A DNA stretch of 64,000 bases from Plantactinospora sp. BC1 (GTDB taxonomy: Bacteria; Actinomycetota; Actinomycetes; Mycobacteriales; Micromonosporaceae): contig NZ_CP028158.1 in NCBI RefSeq assembly GCF_003030345.1, positions 2,666,001-2,730,000 of the forward strand, given 5' to 3'. How positions within the stretch are numbered: position 1 is the first letter of the stretch; each line of letters starts with the position of its first letter. Shown here one piece after another: positions 41,907 to 51,245 of the stretch. Made by a program: the position numbers and the translations under genes. Below the pieces are notes generated by a model, which ran no database searches, was not told where the DNA came from, and saw only the letters and a list, made by a program, of their open reading frames with translations.

Positions 41907-43274
41907 TCAGGCCCGGGCGGTGGCCGAGCGCCGGCCCGAGCCCGGCTCGTCGGCCGCCGCGCCGCCCGCCGCCGCGCCGCCCGCCGCCTCCGGGCTCGCC
42001 GCCTCCGGCTGCGGGCCGGTCGCGCCCGCAGCCGGTCCCGTCGTGCCGACCTCGGCCGTACGCAGTGCCGTGACCCGCCGTTCCCGGGCCGGCCCGGAGA
42101 GCAGGTGGGCGACCGCCACCACCCCGCCGAGCACCGCGCAGCCCAGCCAGAGCGCCGAGTTGCCGAACTGCTCCCGTACGAAGCCACCGGCGACCGGGGC
42201 GGCGAACGTCGCCACCGACCAGGAGAGCGAGAAGAGTCCCTGGTAACGACCGCGCAGCGCCGCCGGGGACAACTCGGCGATCAGGGTGGAGTTGGAGGGA
42301 GAGTTGAGCATCTCGCCGAGGGTCCAGATCAGCACGGTCAGCACGTAGAACCAGGCCGCGTCCGCGAACGCGGTCAGTCCGAAGCCGAGCCCGGTGATCA
42401 GGGCGGCCAGGGCGAGTACCCGGGACCGCCCCCGTCCCCGGATCAGTCGCGGTACGAAGAGCTGCCCGGCCACGATCAGCACCCCGTTGACCGCGATCAC
42501 CGACCCGTACGTCGACGGCGACAGCCCGTCCTGGCCCATCGCGATCGGCAGCATCGAGATGTGCTGCATGAAGACCAGTGCCAGCAGGATGTTCAGCCCC
42601 ACGAAACCGACGAAGACGCGGTCGCGCAGCGCACTGCCCAGCCCGCCCCGGTGCGGTGCGACCAGCCCGGCCGCGTCGAGGCGGACCCGTCGGGTCTCGC
42701 GTACCCGCAGGAAGATGATCAGTGCGGTGGTGACCGTGGTGACCGCGTCGACCACGAAGAGCAGCAGGTAGCTCGCCTCGGCGGCCAGCCCGGCCAGGAT
42801 CGCGGCGGAGGCGAAGCCGAGGTTGATCGCCCAGTAGTTCAGGGTGAAGGCGCGCAGCCGGTCCCGTTCCGGTACGACGTCGACCATCATCGCGCCGAAG
42901 GCCGGCCGGGCCGCCTCGGCGAACATCCCGAGCAGCAGCGCGCCGAGCGCGACCAGCCACAGGTCCCGGGCGAAGCCGAGCGCCAGCATCATCGCCGCCG
43001 CGCCCAGGTGCGCGGTGAGCAGCGTCGGCCGCCGGCCCCACCGGTCGGCGAGGATCCCGCCGGTGAGGGTGCCGACCGCGCCGCCGGCACCCCAGAGCCC
43101 GAGCACGATCCCGGCCTGGAACTCGGAGAAGCCCCGCTCGGTGGTGAGGTAGATGGCGAGGAAGACGAGGACGAAGGAGCCGAGCCGGTTGATCAGCGTG
43201 CCGGCCCAGAGGTACCAGAAGGTTCGGGGTAGCCCCCCGGTGGTGTCCTGGAACCACTTCCCGACCGTCCGCAT
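41907..43274 (-). CDS. MFS transporter, DHA1-like
   Basis: A 455-aa 12-helix major facilitator with the motif A loop GGILADRWGRRPTLL between helices 2 and 3 and a repeat-rich cytoplasmic tail (AAGGAAAGGAAAD). Similar proteins are drug or metabolite exporters; the substrate is unknown. The start ATG 43274 follows a GGGGGCGG site. A TetR-like palindrome lies upstream, but no TetR gene is adjacent. Confidence 0.9.
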   Translation of the reverse strand: MRTVGKWFQDTTGGLPRTFWYLWAGTLINRLGSFVLVFLAIYLTTERGFSEFQAGIVLGLWGAGGAVGTLTGGILADRWGRRPTLLTAHLGAAAMMLALGFARDLWLVALGALLLGMFAEAARPAFGAMMVDVVPERDRLRAFTLNYWAINLGFASAAILAGLAAEASYLLLFVVDAVTTVTTALIIFLRVRETRRVRLDAAGLVAPHRGGLGSALRDRVFVGFVGLNILLALVFMQHISMLPIAMGQDGLSPSTYGSVIAVNGVLIVAGQLFVPRLIRGRGRSRVLALAALITGLGFGLTAFADAAWFYVLTVLIWTLGEMLNSPSNSTLIAELSPAALRGRYQGLFSLSWSVATFAAPVAGGFVREQFGNSALWLGCAVLGGVVAVAHLLSGPARERRVTALRTAEVGTTGPAAGATGPQPEAASPEAAGGAAAGGAAADEPGSGRRSATARA

Positions 43275-43293
43275 CCGCCGCCCCCGTGTTTGT

Positions 43294-43313
43294 AATGACC
43301 GCTCATTGTCAAA
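43294..43313 (-). promoter_or_regulatory. MFS promoter with TetR-like palindrome
   Basis: AATGA-CCGC-TCATT (43294-43307) is an inverted repeat immediately downstream of a minus-strand TTGACA (43313-43308), a perfect -35. A -10 is not clear. A repressor bound here would cover the spacer. Confidence 0.5.
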
Positions 43314-43425
43314 CGCCTTACGAAGCTAGTGCGGCGGGTCCGACCTGGTCATCCCGTTTTCCACGTGTCGGTCGTCACCCCGGGTCGCCGCATGCCTGCC
43401 CGACGGGTCCGGCAGGATGAGTTTC

Positions 43426-44229
43426 ATGACTGCGAGCACGAGTGATCGGCCGGAGGGAGCCGCGGTGGCGGGCGAGGGCGCCGCGGTGGGCACGTTGGTG
43501 CTGCTCCGGCACGGCGAAAGCGACTGGAACGCCAAGAACCTCTTCACCGGCTGGGTCGACGTGGACCTCACGGCCAAGGGTGAGAGCGAGGCCCGGCGCG
43601 GCGGCGAGCTGCTGCGCCAGCACAACCTGCTGCCCGACGTACTGCACACCAGCGTGCTCCGGCGGGCGATCCGCACCGCCGAGCTGGCGCTGAACGCCGC
43701 CGACCGGCACTGGATCGCGGTACGCCGCTCGTGGCGGCTCAACGAGCGGCACTACGGCGCCCTCCAGGGCAAGGACAAGAAGCAGACCCTGGCCGAGTAC
43801 GGCGAGGAGCAGTTCATGCTCTGGCGCCGGTCGTACGACACCCCGCCGCCGCCGATCGCCGACGGCGACGAGTGGTCCCAGGTCGGCGACCCGCGCTACG
43901 CCCTGCTGCCGCCGGAGCTGATGCCGAAGACGGAGTGCCTGAAGGACGTCGTCGACCGGATGCTGCCGTACTGGTTCGACTCGATCGTGCCGGACATCCT
44001 GGCCGGCCGTACGGTGCTGGTCGCCGCGCACGGCAACTCGCTGCGGGCGCTGGTCAAGCACCTGGACGGCGTCTCCGACGAGGCGATCGCCAAGCTCAAC
44101 ATCCCGACCGGGATCCCGCTGCGCTACGACCTCGACCGGTCGATGCGCCCGCTGGTGACCGGCGGGGCGTACCTCGACCCCGAGGCCGCCAGGGAGGCCG
44201 CCGCGGCGGTCGCCAACCAGGGTCGCTGA
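43426..44229 (+). CDS. gpmA: 2,3-bisphosphoglycerate-dependent phosphoglycerate mutase
   Basis: A 267-aa glycolytic enzyme interconverting 3- and 2-phosphoglycerate. The phospho-His is in [18 protein letters not shown]; other active-site parts are [24 protein letters not shown] and [17 protein letters not shown] 43426 lies seven bases after CAGGAT; ATG 43417 is inside that -10 and is rejected. Position between ybjN and senX3 is conserved in actinobacteria. Confidence 0.95.
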   Translation: MTASTSDRPEGAAVAGEGAAVGTLVLLRHGESDWNAKNLFTGWVDVDLTAKGESEARRGGELLRQHNLLPDVLHTSVLRRAIRTAELALNAADRHWIAVRRSWRLNERHYGALQGKDKKQTLAEYGEEQFMLWRRSYDTPPPPIADGDEWSQVGDPRYALLPPELMPKTECLKDVVDRMLPYWFDSIVPDILAGRTVLVAAHGNSLRALVKHLDGVSDEAIAKLNIPTGIPLRYDLDRSMRPLVTGGAYLDPEAAREAAAAVANQGR

Positions 44230-44239
44230 GGTGTCGGGA

Positions 44240-44279
44240 GGGGCCCCTTCTCATCCAAGAAACGATGAGAAGGGGCCCC
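44240..44279. terminator. Bidirectional terminator between gpmA and phoU
   Basis: A perfect 15-bp stem (GGGGCCCCTTCTCAT at 44240-44254 with 44265-44279) and a 10-nt loop lies between the two convergent stop codons (44229 and 44284). Flanking TTC/GAA tracts give partial U-richness either way. Confidence 0.85.
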
Positions 44280-44283
44280 TTCC

Positions 44284-44928
44284 TCACACCTGGGTTTCGC
44301 CGGTGACCAGGTAGACGACCCGGCGGCCGGCGTTCACCGCGTGGTCGGCGTACCGCTCGTAGAAGCGGCCGAGCAGGGTGGCGTCGATCGCGGTCTCCAC
44401 CCCGTACGGCCAGTCGTCGGCGAGCAGCACCGCGAAGAGTTGCCGGTGCAGCTCGTCCATGGCGTCGTCGTCGGAGTCCAGTTCGGCGGCGAGGGTGGCG
44501 TCGGGCTTGGAGAGTACGTTTGCGATCTTGTCGGCGATCCGGTCCGCCACCCCGGCCATCTCGGTGAAGACCGGCCGCAGCTCGGCGGGTACGGCGGGGG
44601 ACGGGTGCCGGCGTACGGCCGTCTTGGCCACGTGGTCGGCGAGGTCGCCCATCCGCTCCAGGTCGGCGGCGACGTGCAGGGCGGTGACCAGGGCCCGCAG
44701 GTCGGAGGCGACCGGCGCCTGCCGGGCCAGCAGGTCGCAGACCCGCTCCTCGACCTGCCGGTAGAGGGCGTCGATCTCCGCGTCCCGCTCGATCACGCCC
44801 TCGGCGGCCGTCCGGTCGGCGGTGAGCAGTGCCCGGGTGGCCTGCCGCATGGCGACCCGGATCGCCTCGGCCATGTCCACCAGCAACTGGCTCACGATGT
44901 TCAGGTCGATCCGGAATTCGTCGCGCAT
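44284..44928 (-). CDS. phoU: Phosphate signalling protein PhoU
   Basis: A 214-aa PhoU protein made of two three-helix bundles, each with the metal-binding signature region (HVAADLERMGDLADHVAKTA and GRFYERYADHAVNAGRR). PhoU restrains Pst transport and histidine-kinase signalling under phosphate sufficiency. ATG 44928 has an upstream AGGA. Divergent to senX3 across a Pho-box-like region. No pst genes are in the window. Confidence 0.95.
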   Translation of the reverse strand: MRDEFRIDLNIVSQLLVDMAEAIRVAMRQATRALLTADRTAAEGVIERDAEIDALYRQVEERVCDLLARQAPVASDLRALVTALHVAADLERMGDLADHVAKTAVRRHPSPAVPAELRPVFTEMAGVADRIADKIANVLSKPDATLAAELDSDDDAMDELHRQLFAVLLADDWPYGVETAIDATLLGRFYERYADHAVNAGRRVVYLVTGETQV

Positions 44929-45033
44929 GATCACGTCCTGCTGGGAGGTGGCGGTTTCGCCGGCCGTGGCGGGTTCGCGCCCGGACGGTGGGGTGTCGGT
45001 CCGGACAACGGTAGGGGGATCCGGCGGCGCCGG

Positions 45034-45072
45034 GGTGAACAACGGTGAACGGCACCGGACCGGCGGGTGAAC
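45034..45072. promoter_or_regulatory. Pho-box-like repeats between phoU and senX3
   Basis: GGTGAAC (GTTCACC on the other strand) occurs at 45034, 45044 and 45066; spacings are 10 and 22 bp. Direct GTTCACC repeats of about 11 bp are the known site type for PhoP/RegX3 in actinobacteria. RegX3 encoded nearby is the probable binder. A senX3 -10 TACGAT lies at 45133-45138. Confidence 0.65.
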
Positions 45073-45144
45073 ATTCTCGGATGCCCGCGTGATTCGCCCG
45101 ATTTTGCCTGGTCGACAGGTTAACGATGACCCTACGATCGCCGC

Positions 45145-46428
45145 GTGGAATGGGGGGTGGTCGCGGGCGTGCTCGTCGGGCTCGGTCTCGGCCTGTCCCT
45201 CGGTCCGCTCCGCCACCGGGTCGCCAGATGGCTCCCGGCCGGGCGCATCGTGACCGGGCGAGCCGGGACACGCAGCAACAGGAGGCCGGCGATAGGCACT
45301 GACGAGCAGGCCGGCGGGCTGTCGGGACTCGGCCGTAAGAGCCTGGACTCGCTCCGGGTCGGGGTGGTCGTCCTCGACGCACACGACGTACCGGTCCTGG
45401 TGAACCCGGCCGCCCGGGCGATGGGACTGCTCCGGGTCGGCAGTACCCCGGGCACCGTCGCCGCGCACCCGATCATCCGTACCCTGGCCGGCCAGGTGCG
45501 GCGCACCGGAGTGCGCCGCGAGGTCGAGCTCGACCTGCCCCGGGGCCGCGAGGGCGGCATGTCCGACCCGCTCGGCGTGCACCTGCGGGCGATGGGGCTC
45601 GGCTCCGGTTACATCGCGGTCGAGGCGGCCGACGTGACCGAGGCGCACCGGGTCGCCCGGGTCCGCCGGGACTTCGTGGCCAACGTCAGCCACGAGCTGA
45701 AGACCCCGATCGGCGCGTTGCAGCTGCTCGCCGAGGCGCTGCTGGACGCCACCGACCAGAGCACCGGAAACGGGACGCTGGACCCGGGCGAGGACATGGC
45801 GGCGGCCCGCCGGTTCGCCGAGCGGATCCAGCACGAGTCCACCCGGCTCGGCAAGCTCGTCAACGAACTGCTCGAACTCACCCGGTTGCAGGGCGCGGAG
45901 CCGCTGCCCGCGCCGGAACCGGTCGCGCTGGACTGGGTCACCGCCGAGGTGGTCGACCGGACCCGGACCGCCGCCACCGCCCGGCAGATCACCGTCGTGG
46001 TCGAGGGCGAACGGGACCTCACCGTCTACGGCAGCGACAGCCAGATCGCCACCGCGGTCAGCAACCTGGTGGAGAACGCGATCGCGTACTCGGCGGAGCG
46101 GACCGAGGTGACGGTGGCGCTGCGGAGTACCGGTGAACACATCGAGATCGCCGTCACCGACCAGGGCATCGGGATCGCCCCGGACGACGTGGGACGGATC
46201 TTCGAGCGGTTCTACCGGGCGGACCAGGCCCGGTCCCGGCAGACCGGCGGCACCGGCCTCGGCCTCGCGATCGTCAAGCACATCGCCACCAACCATGGCG
46301 GCCGGGTCGAGGTGTCCAGCACTCTTGGGGGTGGCTCGACGTTCACCCTCCGGCTTCCCGCGCGTCCGCCGGACGCCTTCCTGCCGCCAGCCCCGTCAGT
46401 TGAGATCGAGACCGGTTCGTTCGGATAG
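45145..46428 (+). CDS. senX3: Sensor histidine kinase SenX3
   Basis: A 427-aa phosphate-responsive kinase: one clear N-terminal membrane segment, a PAS domain (residues about 70-165), HisKA with phospho-His in ANVSHELKTPIGAL, and HATPase_c with N-box VSNLVENAIAYS, DQGIGIAPDD and GGTGLGLAIVKHIA. Mycobacterial SenX3 is usually drawn with two N-terminal spans; only one is obvious here. GTG 45145 follows TACGAT by six bases. Operon with regX3, 34 bp gap. Confidence 0.95.
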   Translation: MEWGVVAGVLVGLGLGLSLGPLRHRVARWLPAGRIVTGRAGTRSNRRPAIGTDEQAGGLSGLGRKSLDSLRVGVVVLDAHDVPVLVNPAARAMGLLRVGSTPGTVAAHPIIRTLAGQVRRTGVRREVELDLPRGREGGMSDPLGVHLRAMGLGSGYIAVEAADVTEAHRVARVRRDFVANVSHELKTPIGALQLLAEALLDATDQSTGNGTLDPGEDMAAARRFAERIQHESTRLGKLVNELLELTRLQGAEPLPAPEPVALDWVTAEVVDRTRTAATARQITVVVEGERDLTVYGSDSQIATAVSNLVENAIAYSAERTEVTVALRSTGEHIEIAVTDQGIGIAPDDVGRIFERFYRADQARSRQTGGTGLGLAIVKHIATNHGGRVEVSSTLGGGSTFTLRLPARPPDAFLPPAPSVEIETGSFG

Positions 46429-46462
46429 TTCCGAGCCGGACCGACACCAGAGAGGAAAGTCC

Positions 46463-47146
46463 GTGGCCCGCGTACTCGTGGTCGAGGATGAGGAGTCGTT
46501 TTCCGACGCCCTCTCCTACCTGCTGCGCAAGGAAGGATTCGAGGTCTCGGCCGCGGCGACCGGCACGGCGGCGCTGACCGAGTTCGACCGTACCGGCGCG
46601 GACATCGTGCTGCTCGACCTGATGCTGCCCGAGATGTCCGGTACCGAGGTGTGTCGGCAGCTCCGCCAGCGCTCCCAGGTGCCGATCATCATGGTCACCG
46701 CCCGGGACAGCGAGATCGACAAGGTCGTCGGGCTGGAGATCGGCGCCGACGACTACGTGACGAAGCCGTACTCGCCGCGCGAACTGGTCGCCCGGGTCCG
46801 GGCCGTACTGCGGCGACGCGGCAACGAAACCGTCGAACCGGGCACCCCGACGCTGGCCGCCGGCCCGGTCCGGATGGACATCGAGCGGCACGTGGTCACC
46901 GTCGACGGTTCCACGGTGCAGCTCCCGCTCAAGGAGTTCGAGCTGCTGGAGCTGCTGCTCCGCAACGCCGGGCGGGTGCTCACCCGGGGGCAGTTGATCG
47001 ACCGGGTCTGGGGCGCGGACTACGTCGGCGACACCAAGACGCTCGACGTACACGTGAAGCGGCTGCGTTCCAAGGTCGAGCCGGAGCCCTCCGCGCCGCG
47101 CTTCATCGTCACCGTGCGGGGCCTCGGCTACAAGTTCGAGCCGTAG
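46463..47146 (+). CDS. regX3: Response regulator RegX3
   Basis: A 227-aa OmpR-family regulator. The receiver has acidic EDEESF, phospho-Asp in VLLDLMLPEM (about residue 52), Thr in MVTARD and Lys in VTKPYSPREL; the winged helix has LPLKEFELLELLL, TRGQLIDRVWG and VRGLGYKFEP. It controls phosphate-starvation genes with SenX3. GTG 46463 follows GAGAGGAAAG. Confidence 0.96.
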   Translation: MARVLVVEDEESFSDALSYLLRKEGFEVSAAATGTAALTEFDRTGADIVLLDLMLPEMSGTEVCRQLRQRSQVPIIMVTARDSEIDKVVGLEIGADDYVTKPYSPRELVARVRAVLRRRGNETVEPGTPTLAAGPVRMDIERHVVTVDGSTVQLPLKEFELLELLLRNAGRVLTRGQLIDRVWGADYVGDTKTLDVHVKRLRSKVEPEPSAPRFIVTVRGLGYKFEP

Positions 47147-47165
47147 GCCGGACCCCTTCACCCCG

Positions 47166-48092
47166 TCAGCGGGAGGTGCCGCGCGGCCGGCGCTGCGCCG
47201 CCGGACGCCGTCCGGCGGCGGCGGCCTTCGGGCTGGCCGGCTCCCGGCCGGGCTCCTCGGCACGGTCGAGCACCGGGTCGGCCCCGGCGGTCGCCGGATG
47301 CGTCGCCACCAGCCCGCGCCGCTCGCGCTCGGCGCAGAGTTCGGCCAGCTTCGCGTACGCCGGCTTGCCGATCAGCGCGGTCAGCTCCGGGGAGTACGAC
47401 AGATACATCGCCTCGGTGCCGACGTGCGCCTCCGGCGACGAGGTGCACCACCAGTCGAGGTCGTGCCCGCCCGCACCCCAGCCCCGCCGGTCGAACTCGC
47501 CCAGCGTGCTGACCAGCACCTTCGTCCCGTCCGGGCGCTTGACCCAGTCCTGGTCCCGGCGTACCGGCAGTTGCCAGCAGACGTCCGGCTTGTATTCCAG
47601 CGGGTGTACGCCGTCGCGCAGCGCCTGGGCGTGCAGCGCGCAGCCGCCCCCGCCGGGAAAGTCGGCGTCGTTGAGGAAGACGCACGGCGCCTCCTCGCCG
47701 CGGGTCGCCGTACGCCGGGCCGGGGTCTCGCCGTCCACCGAGTCCATCTCGGTGTAGTTCTTGAAGCCGCGCCGGTAGTGCTGCCAGGTCTGCGGGGTGA
47801 GCCGCTTGACCGCCGACCGGACCCGCTTCTCGTCGTCGGCGTCGGTGAAGAACGCGCCGTGCGAGCAGCAGCCGTCGGCGGCCCGGCCGGCGATGATGCC
47901 GTGGCAGGTCTGGCCGAAGACGCAGGTCCAGCGGGAGAGCAGCCAGGTCAGGTCGGCCCGGATCAGGTGCTCGGGGTCGGCCGGGTCGGTGAATTCGAGC
48001 CACTCCCGGGGAAAGTCGAGCGGGACCTCCCGGGCGCGCGGGTCGGCGGGGTCGTCCACCAGGATCCGGAGCTGGTCGCGTGCTGCTGCCAC
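47166..48092 (-). CDS. Cysteine-rich conserved protein (Rv0495c-like)
   Basis: A 308-aa conserved actinobacterial protein. Cysteines cluster in [37 protein letters not shown] and PDVCWQLP, suggesting a bound metal or iron-sulfur cluster, as in UPF0153/DUF3109-type proteins; that family call is tentative. A similar gene lies at the same place in mycobacteria, between regX3 and a ppx gene. The C-terminus is a disordered Arg/Pro/Ala tail. GTG 48092 follows TAGGCT (48104-48099) by six bases. Confidence 0.82.
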   Translation of the reverse strand: MAAARDQLRILVDDPADPRAREVPLDFPREWLEFTDPADPEHLIRADLTWLLSRWTCVFGQTCHGIIAGRAADGCCSHGAFFTDADDEKRVRSAVKRLTPQTWQHYRRGFKNYTEMDSVDGETPARRTATRGEEAPCVFLNDADFPGGGGCALHAQALRDGVHPLEYKPDVCWQLPVRRDQDWVKRPDGTKVLVSTLGEFDRRGWGAGGHDLDWWCTSSPEAHVGTEAMYLSYSPELTALIGKPAYAKLAELCAERERRGLVATHPATAGADPVLDRAEEPGREPASPKAAAAGRRPAAQRRPRGTSR

Positions 48093-48145
48093 CCGGTCAG
48101 CCTACGCCCGCTCTCCGCCCGCGACCTGCGTCTAGTGTCTTTGCC

Positions 48146-49111
48146 ATGCGACTCGGCGTGCTTGATGTCGGTTCCAACACCGTGCACCTTCTGGTCGTGG
48201 ACGCGCACCACGGGGCCCATCCCTGGCCGGCGCACTCCGAGAAGGCGGTGATCCGGCTCGCCGAGCAGATCGGCCGGGACGGTGCGTTGCCGGTGGCCGG
48301 CGCCGACGCCCTGGTCGCGGCGGTGAACGAGGCGAAGATGGCGGCGGCCCGGCTGACCGCCGACGACCTGCTGGCCTTCGCGACCTCCGCGGTCCGGGAC
48401 GCCACCAACGCGCCGGAGGTGCTGGCCCGGGTCCGGACCGAGACCGGGGTACTCCTCCAGGTGCTATCCGGTGCCGACGAGGCCCGGATGACCTTCCTCG
48501 CCGTACGCCGCTGGTTCGGCTGGTCCGCCGGTCGGCTGCTGGTGCTGGACATCGGCGGCGGTTCGCTGGAGGTGGCGGCCGGGATCGACGAGGAGCCCGA
48601 GTTCGCCCAGTCGCTGCCGCTCGGCGCCGGCCGGCTCACCCGGGAGTGGCTGGAGGTGGGGCCGGAGAGCAACCACACCCCGTCGTCGGCGGCGGTGGCC
48701 AAGCTGGAGGCGTACGTCGAGGAGATGCTCGACGCCGTGGTCGACGACACCGTCGAGGTCGGCTGGGACCGGGTCGCCGCCACCAGCAAGACCTTCCGGA
48801 CCCTGGCCCGGCTGGCCGGGGCGGCACCGTCGTCGGACGGGCTCTGGGCGCCGCGCAGCCTCTCCCAGACCGGGCTGCGGCAGGTGATCGGCTTCATCCG
48901 GCACATCCCGCCGGGCAAGCTCGCCGAACTCGAAGGGGTCAGCGCCCGCCGGGCGCACCAGTTGCTGGCCGGGGCGATCGTGGCCGAGGCGGCGATGCGC
49001 CGGCTCGGGGTGGAGAAGCTGGACATCTGCCCGTGGGCGCTCCGGGAGGGTGTGATCCTGCGCCGACTCGATCTGCTGGAGCCGGCGCAGGGGCCACGAG
49101 AGCTGGTCTGA
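48146..49111 (+). CDS. Ppx/GppA family phosphatase
   Basis: A 321-aa ASKHA-fold enzyme of the exopolyphosphatase/pppGpp phosphohydrolase family. Phosphate loops are [12 protein letters not shown] and [13 protein letters not shown]; the catalytic Glu position lies in [11 protein letters not shown] and downstream. Which of polyphosphate or (p)ppGpp is preferred cannot be told. Neighbouring senX3-regX3 fits phosphate metabolism. ATG 48146 follows TAGTGT (48133-48138) by seven bases. Confidence 0.92.
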   Translation: MRLGVLDVGSNTVHLLVVDAHHGAHPWPAHSEKAVIRLAEQIGRDGALPVAGADALVAAVNEAKMAAARLTADDLLAFATSAVRDATNAPEVLARVRTETGVLLQVLSGADEARMTFLAVRRWFGWSAGRLLVLDIGGGSLEVAAGIDEEPEFAQSLPLGAGRLTREWLEVGPESNHTPSSAAVAKLEAYVEEMLDAVVDDTVEVGWDRVAATSKTFRTLARLAGAAPSSDGLWAPRSLSQTGLRQVIGFIRHIPPGKLAELEGVSARRAHQLLAGAIVAEAAMRRLGVEKLDICPWALREGVILRRLDLLEPAQGPRELV

Positions 49112-49192
49112 CCTGGGCTTTCGTCCGCTACTGAGGCTTTGCGCCCGATCCGCGACCGGGTGGGATGTGCCGGATCGGGCTACCCTGAGACC

Positions 49193-49996
49193 GTGACCAC
49201 CCGCGTACTGCTGTCCAGTTCCTCGGTCTTCCCGGAGCCGACCGCGGCCGCCTTCGAGATGGCGGCGGCGCTCGGCTACGACGGGGTCGAGGTGATGGTC
49301 TGGACCGACGCGGTGAGCCAGGACGCCGGGGCGCTACAGGGCCTGGCCCGGCACTACGGCGTACCGGTGCTCTCGGTGCACTCGCCCTGCCTGCTGGTCA
49401 CCCAACGGGTCTGGAGTTCCGACCCGTGGGAGCGGCTGCGCCGCTCGGCGGTGCTGGCCGAGACCCTGGAGGCGCCGACGGTGGTGGTGCACCCGCCGTT
49501 CACCTGGCAGCGGGAGTACGCCCGCTCGTTCGTCGACGGCCTCGGCAAGCTCGGCGCCGAGCACCCGGGGATCCGGTTCGCCGTGGAGAACATGTACCCG
49601 GTCCGGATGGCCGGCCGGGAGTTCGTGCCGTACATGCCGGGGTGGAACCCGACCGACATCGGCTACCCCGCCTACACCCTGGACCTGTCGCACTGTGCCG
49701 CCTCGCACAGCGACGCGCTGGAGATGGCCGACACGATGGGGGCCGGGCTGGCGCACGTACACCTCGGGGACGGCACCGGCGAGGGCCGGGACGAGCACCT
49801 GGTGCCCGGCCGGGGCACCCAGCCCTGCGCGGAACTGCTGACCTCGCTCGCCGGGCGCGGCTTCACCGGCTCGGTCGCGGTGGAGGTCTCCACCCGGCGG
49901 GCCCGCAGCCGCGCCGACCGGGAGAGCGACCTGCGGGCGGCGCTGGAGTTCGCCCGCCAGCACCTGGCCGCGCAGACCCCGGTCGACGCCCGCTGA
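49193..49996 (+). CDS. Xylose isomerase-like TIM-barrel protein (Rv0498-like)
   Basis: A 267-aa sugar phosphate isomerase/epimerase-fold protein. Metal-site residues are suggested by [38 protein letters not shown] and VAVEVSTR. No substrate is known. An equivalent lies after ppx in mycobacteria. GTG 49193 follows TACCCT (49181-49186) by six bases. Confidence 0.88.
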   Translation: MTTRVLLSSSSVFPEPTAAAFEMAAALGYDGVEVMVWTDAVSQDAGALQGLARHYGVPVLSVHSPCLLVTQRVWSSDPWERLRRSAVLAETLEAPTVVVHPPFTWQREYARSFVDGLGKLGAEHPGIRFAVENMYPVRMAGREFVPYMPGWNPTDIGYPAYTLDLSHCAASHSDALEMADTMGAGLAHVHLGDGTGEGRDEHLVPGRGTQPCAELLTSLAGRGFTGSVAVEVSTRRARSRADRESDLRAALEFARQHLAAQTPVDAR

Positions 49997-50048
49997 GCGG
50001 TTCCGCGAGCGGCCCGGCCCGAACCCGGACCGCGCCGGCCGTCGGCTG

Positions 50049-51245
50049 CTAGTCCCGGCAGTTCCAGTGGACGGGGCGAGCGCCGCCGCTGCCGGCGATC
50101 CGGTCACCGCTGTCGTCCAGCGCACTGGCTCCGTAGCGCCAGCCCTCCTCGCCCGGCAGTTTCCGCTGGGTACCGTCCGGATCGCGGAGCAGGACGATGC
50201 CGTCCCGGTGCAGCAGCAGTTGTCCCCGGGCGTTGCCCGCACCCGGGATGACCATGCCGCCGTCCACGATGGTGGCGGTGCCCTTCTCCAGGTCCCACAA
50301 CACCGGCATCGGTGGCCCGGTGCCGAGGGCGGGTACGCCGTTGCTCTTGGCCGCCGTACCGTGCGCCCAGTTGCCCCGGATGCCGCGCACCGAGCCGCGG
50401 TCCACGCCCGCCGGCAACGGCAGCGCGGCGCCCTGGCCGTCGGCGTCCCACCGGTAGGGCGTGGCGGAACCGGACCGGCCGGCATCGAACAGGCCGCCGA
50501 TCACCACCCCGGAGTCGGAGATGCCGATGGCGTAGGCGCCGGCCTCCGGCGCCGACAGCAGGTCGGCCCGCGGCGAGGTGCTGGTGTCGCGCCAGACGAC
50601 GGCCCGATCCGGCTCGCCGCCCAGCGAGCCGACGACGTCGCCCCGGGCGTTGATCCCGTGCGCCGTGCCGCTGGTGAAGCCGGGCGGGATCGGTAGCCAG
50701 ACCAGCTTGCCGTCCACGTACGCCCACGGGGCGCTCTTCCCGTCCGGGCCGGGACCGTCGCCCACCACCGTGCCGCTGTCGTTGACGTCCCTGGCCATCG
50801 CGTCGGCCTCGACCGGAATCTGCCGGAGGCGCCCGTCCACCCACCAGGCGGGAAGGTTGGCGATCCCGGGTCGCTGGAAGCTGCCGACCAGGTGCCGCCC
50901 GTTCGGGGAACCGGCCAGCACCGCTCCCGAGGTGGCGCCGGACGGCAGCGGCAGCCGTTCGAGGGTGCAGGCGGCGGTCGCCGGGGAGACGCTGGGCGTG
51001 GGGGTCCCGGCCGGACCCGGGAGCGGGGCGGTGTCGTCGTCCCAGGGGAGGAACCCGCCCGCCACCAGCACGAGCGCGGCGGCCGGCAGCAGCGCCCCGA
51101 GGGCGGTCGCCGTGGTACGCCGTCGTCGGCCGGCCCGGCGCCCGGCGGCCAGCAGCCCGTCCGCGCTGAGCCGCCCCGCCGGAGGGGTGACGGTGGCCAG
51201 CCGGGCCCGCAGGTAGCGGGCGTCTTCGTCGTCGAGCTCTGTCAC
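50049..51245 (-). CDS. Membrane-anchored HAF-like beta-propeller protein, sigma factor partner
   Basis: A 398-aa protein with a cytoplasmic N-terminus of about 45 residues, one transmembrane helix (ALLPAAALVLVAGGFL) and an external domain of repeated blades (ARDVNDSGTVVGDG, AHGINARGDVVGSL, AIGISDSGVVIGGL) like HAF repeats. It overlaps the sigma factor stop by GTGA. Topology and coupling suggest a sigma-factor regulator, but no zinc-binding anti-sigma motif is seen in the N-terminus. Confidence 0.8.
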   Translation of the reverse strand: MTELDDEDARYLRARLATVTPPAGRLSADGLLAAGRRAGRRRRTTATALGALLPAAALVLVAGGFLPWDDDTAPLPGPAGTPTPSVSPATAACTLERLPLPSGATSGAVLAGSPNGRHLVGSFQRPGIANLPAWWVDGRLRQIPVEADAMARDVNDSGTVVGDGPGPDGKSAPWAYVDGKLVWLPIPPGFTSGTAHGINARGDVVGSLGGEPDRAVVWRDTSTSPRADLLSAPEAGAYAIGISDSGVVIGGLFDAGRSGSATPYRWDADGQGAALPLPAGVDRGSVRGIRGNWAHGTAAKSNGVPALGTGPPMPVLWDLEKGTATIVDGGMVIPGAGNARGQLLLHRDGIVLLRDPDGTQRKLPGEEGWRYGASALDDSGDRIAGSGGARPVHWNCRD

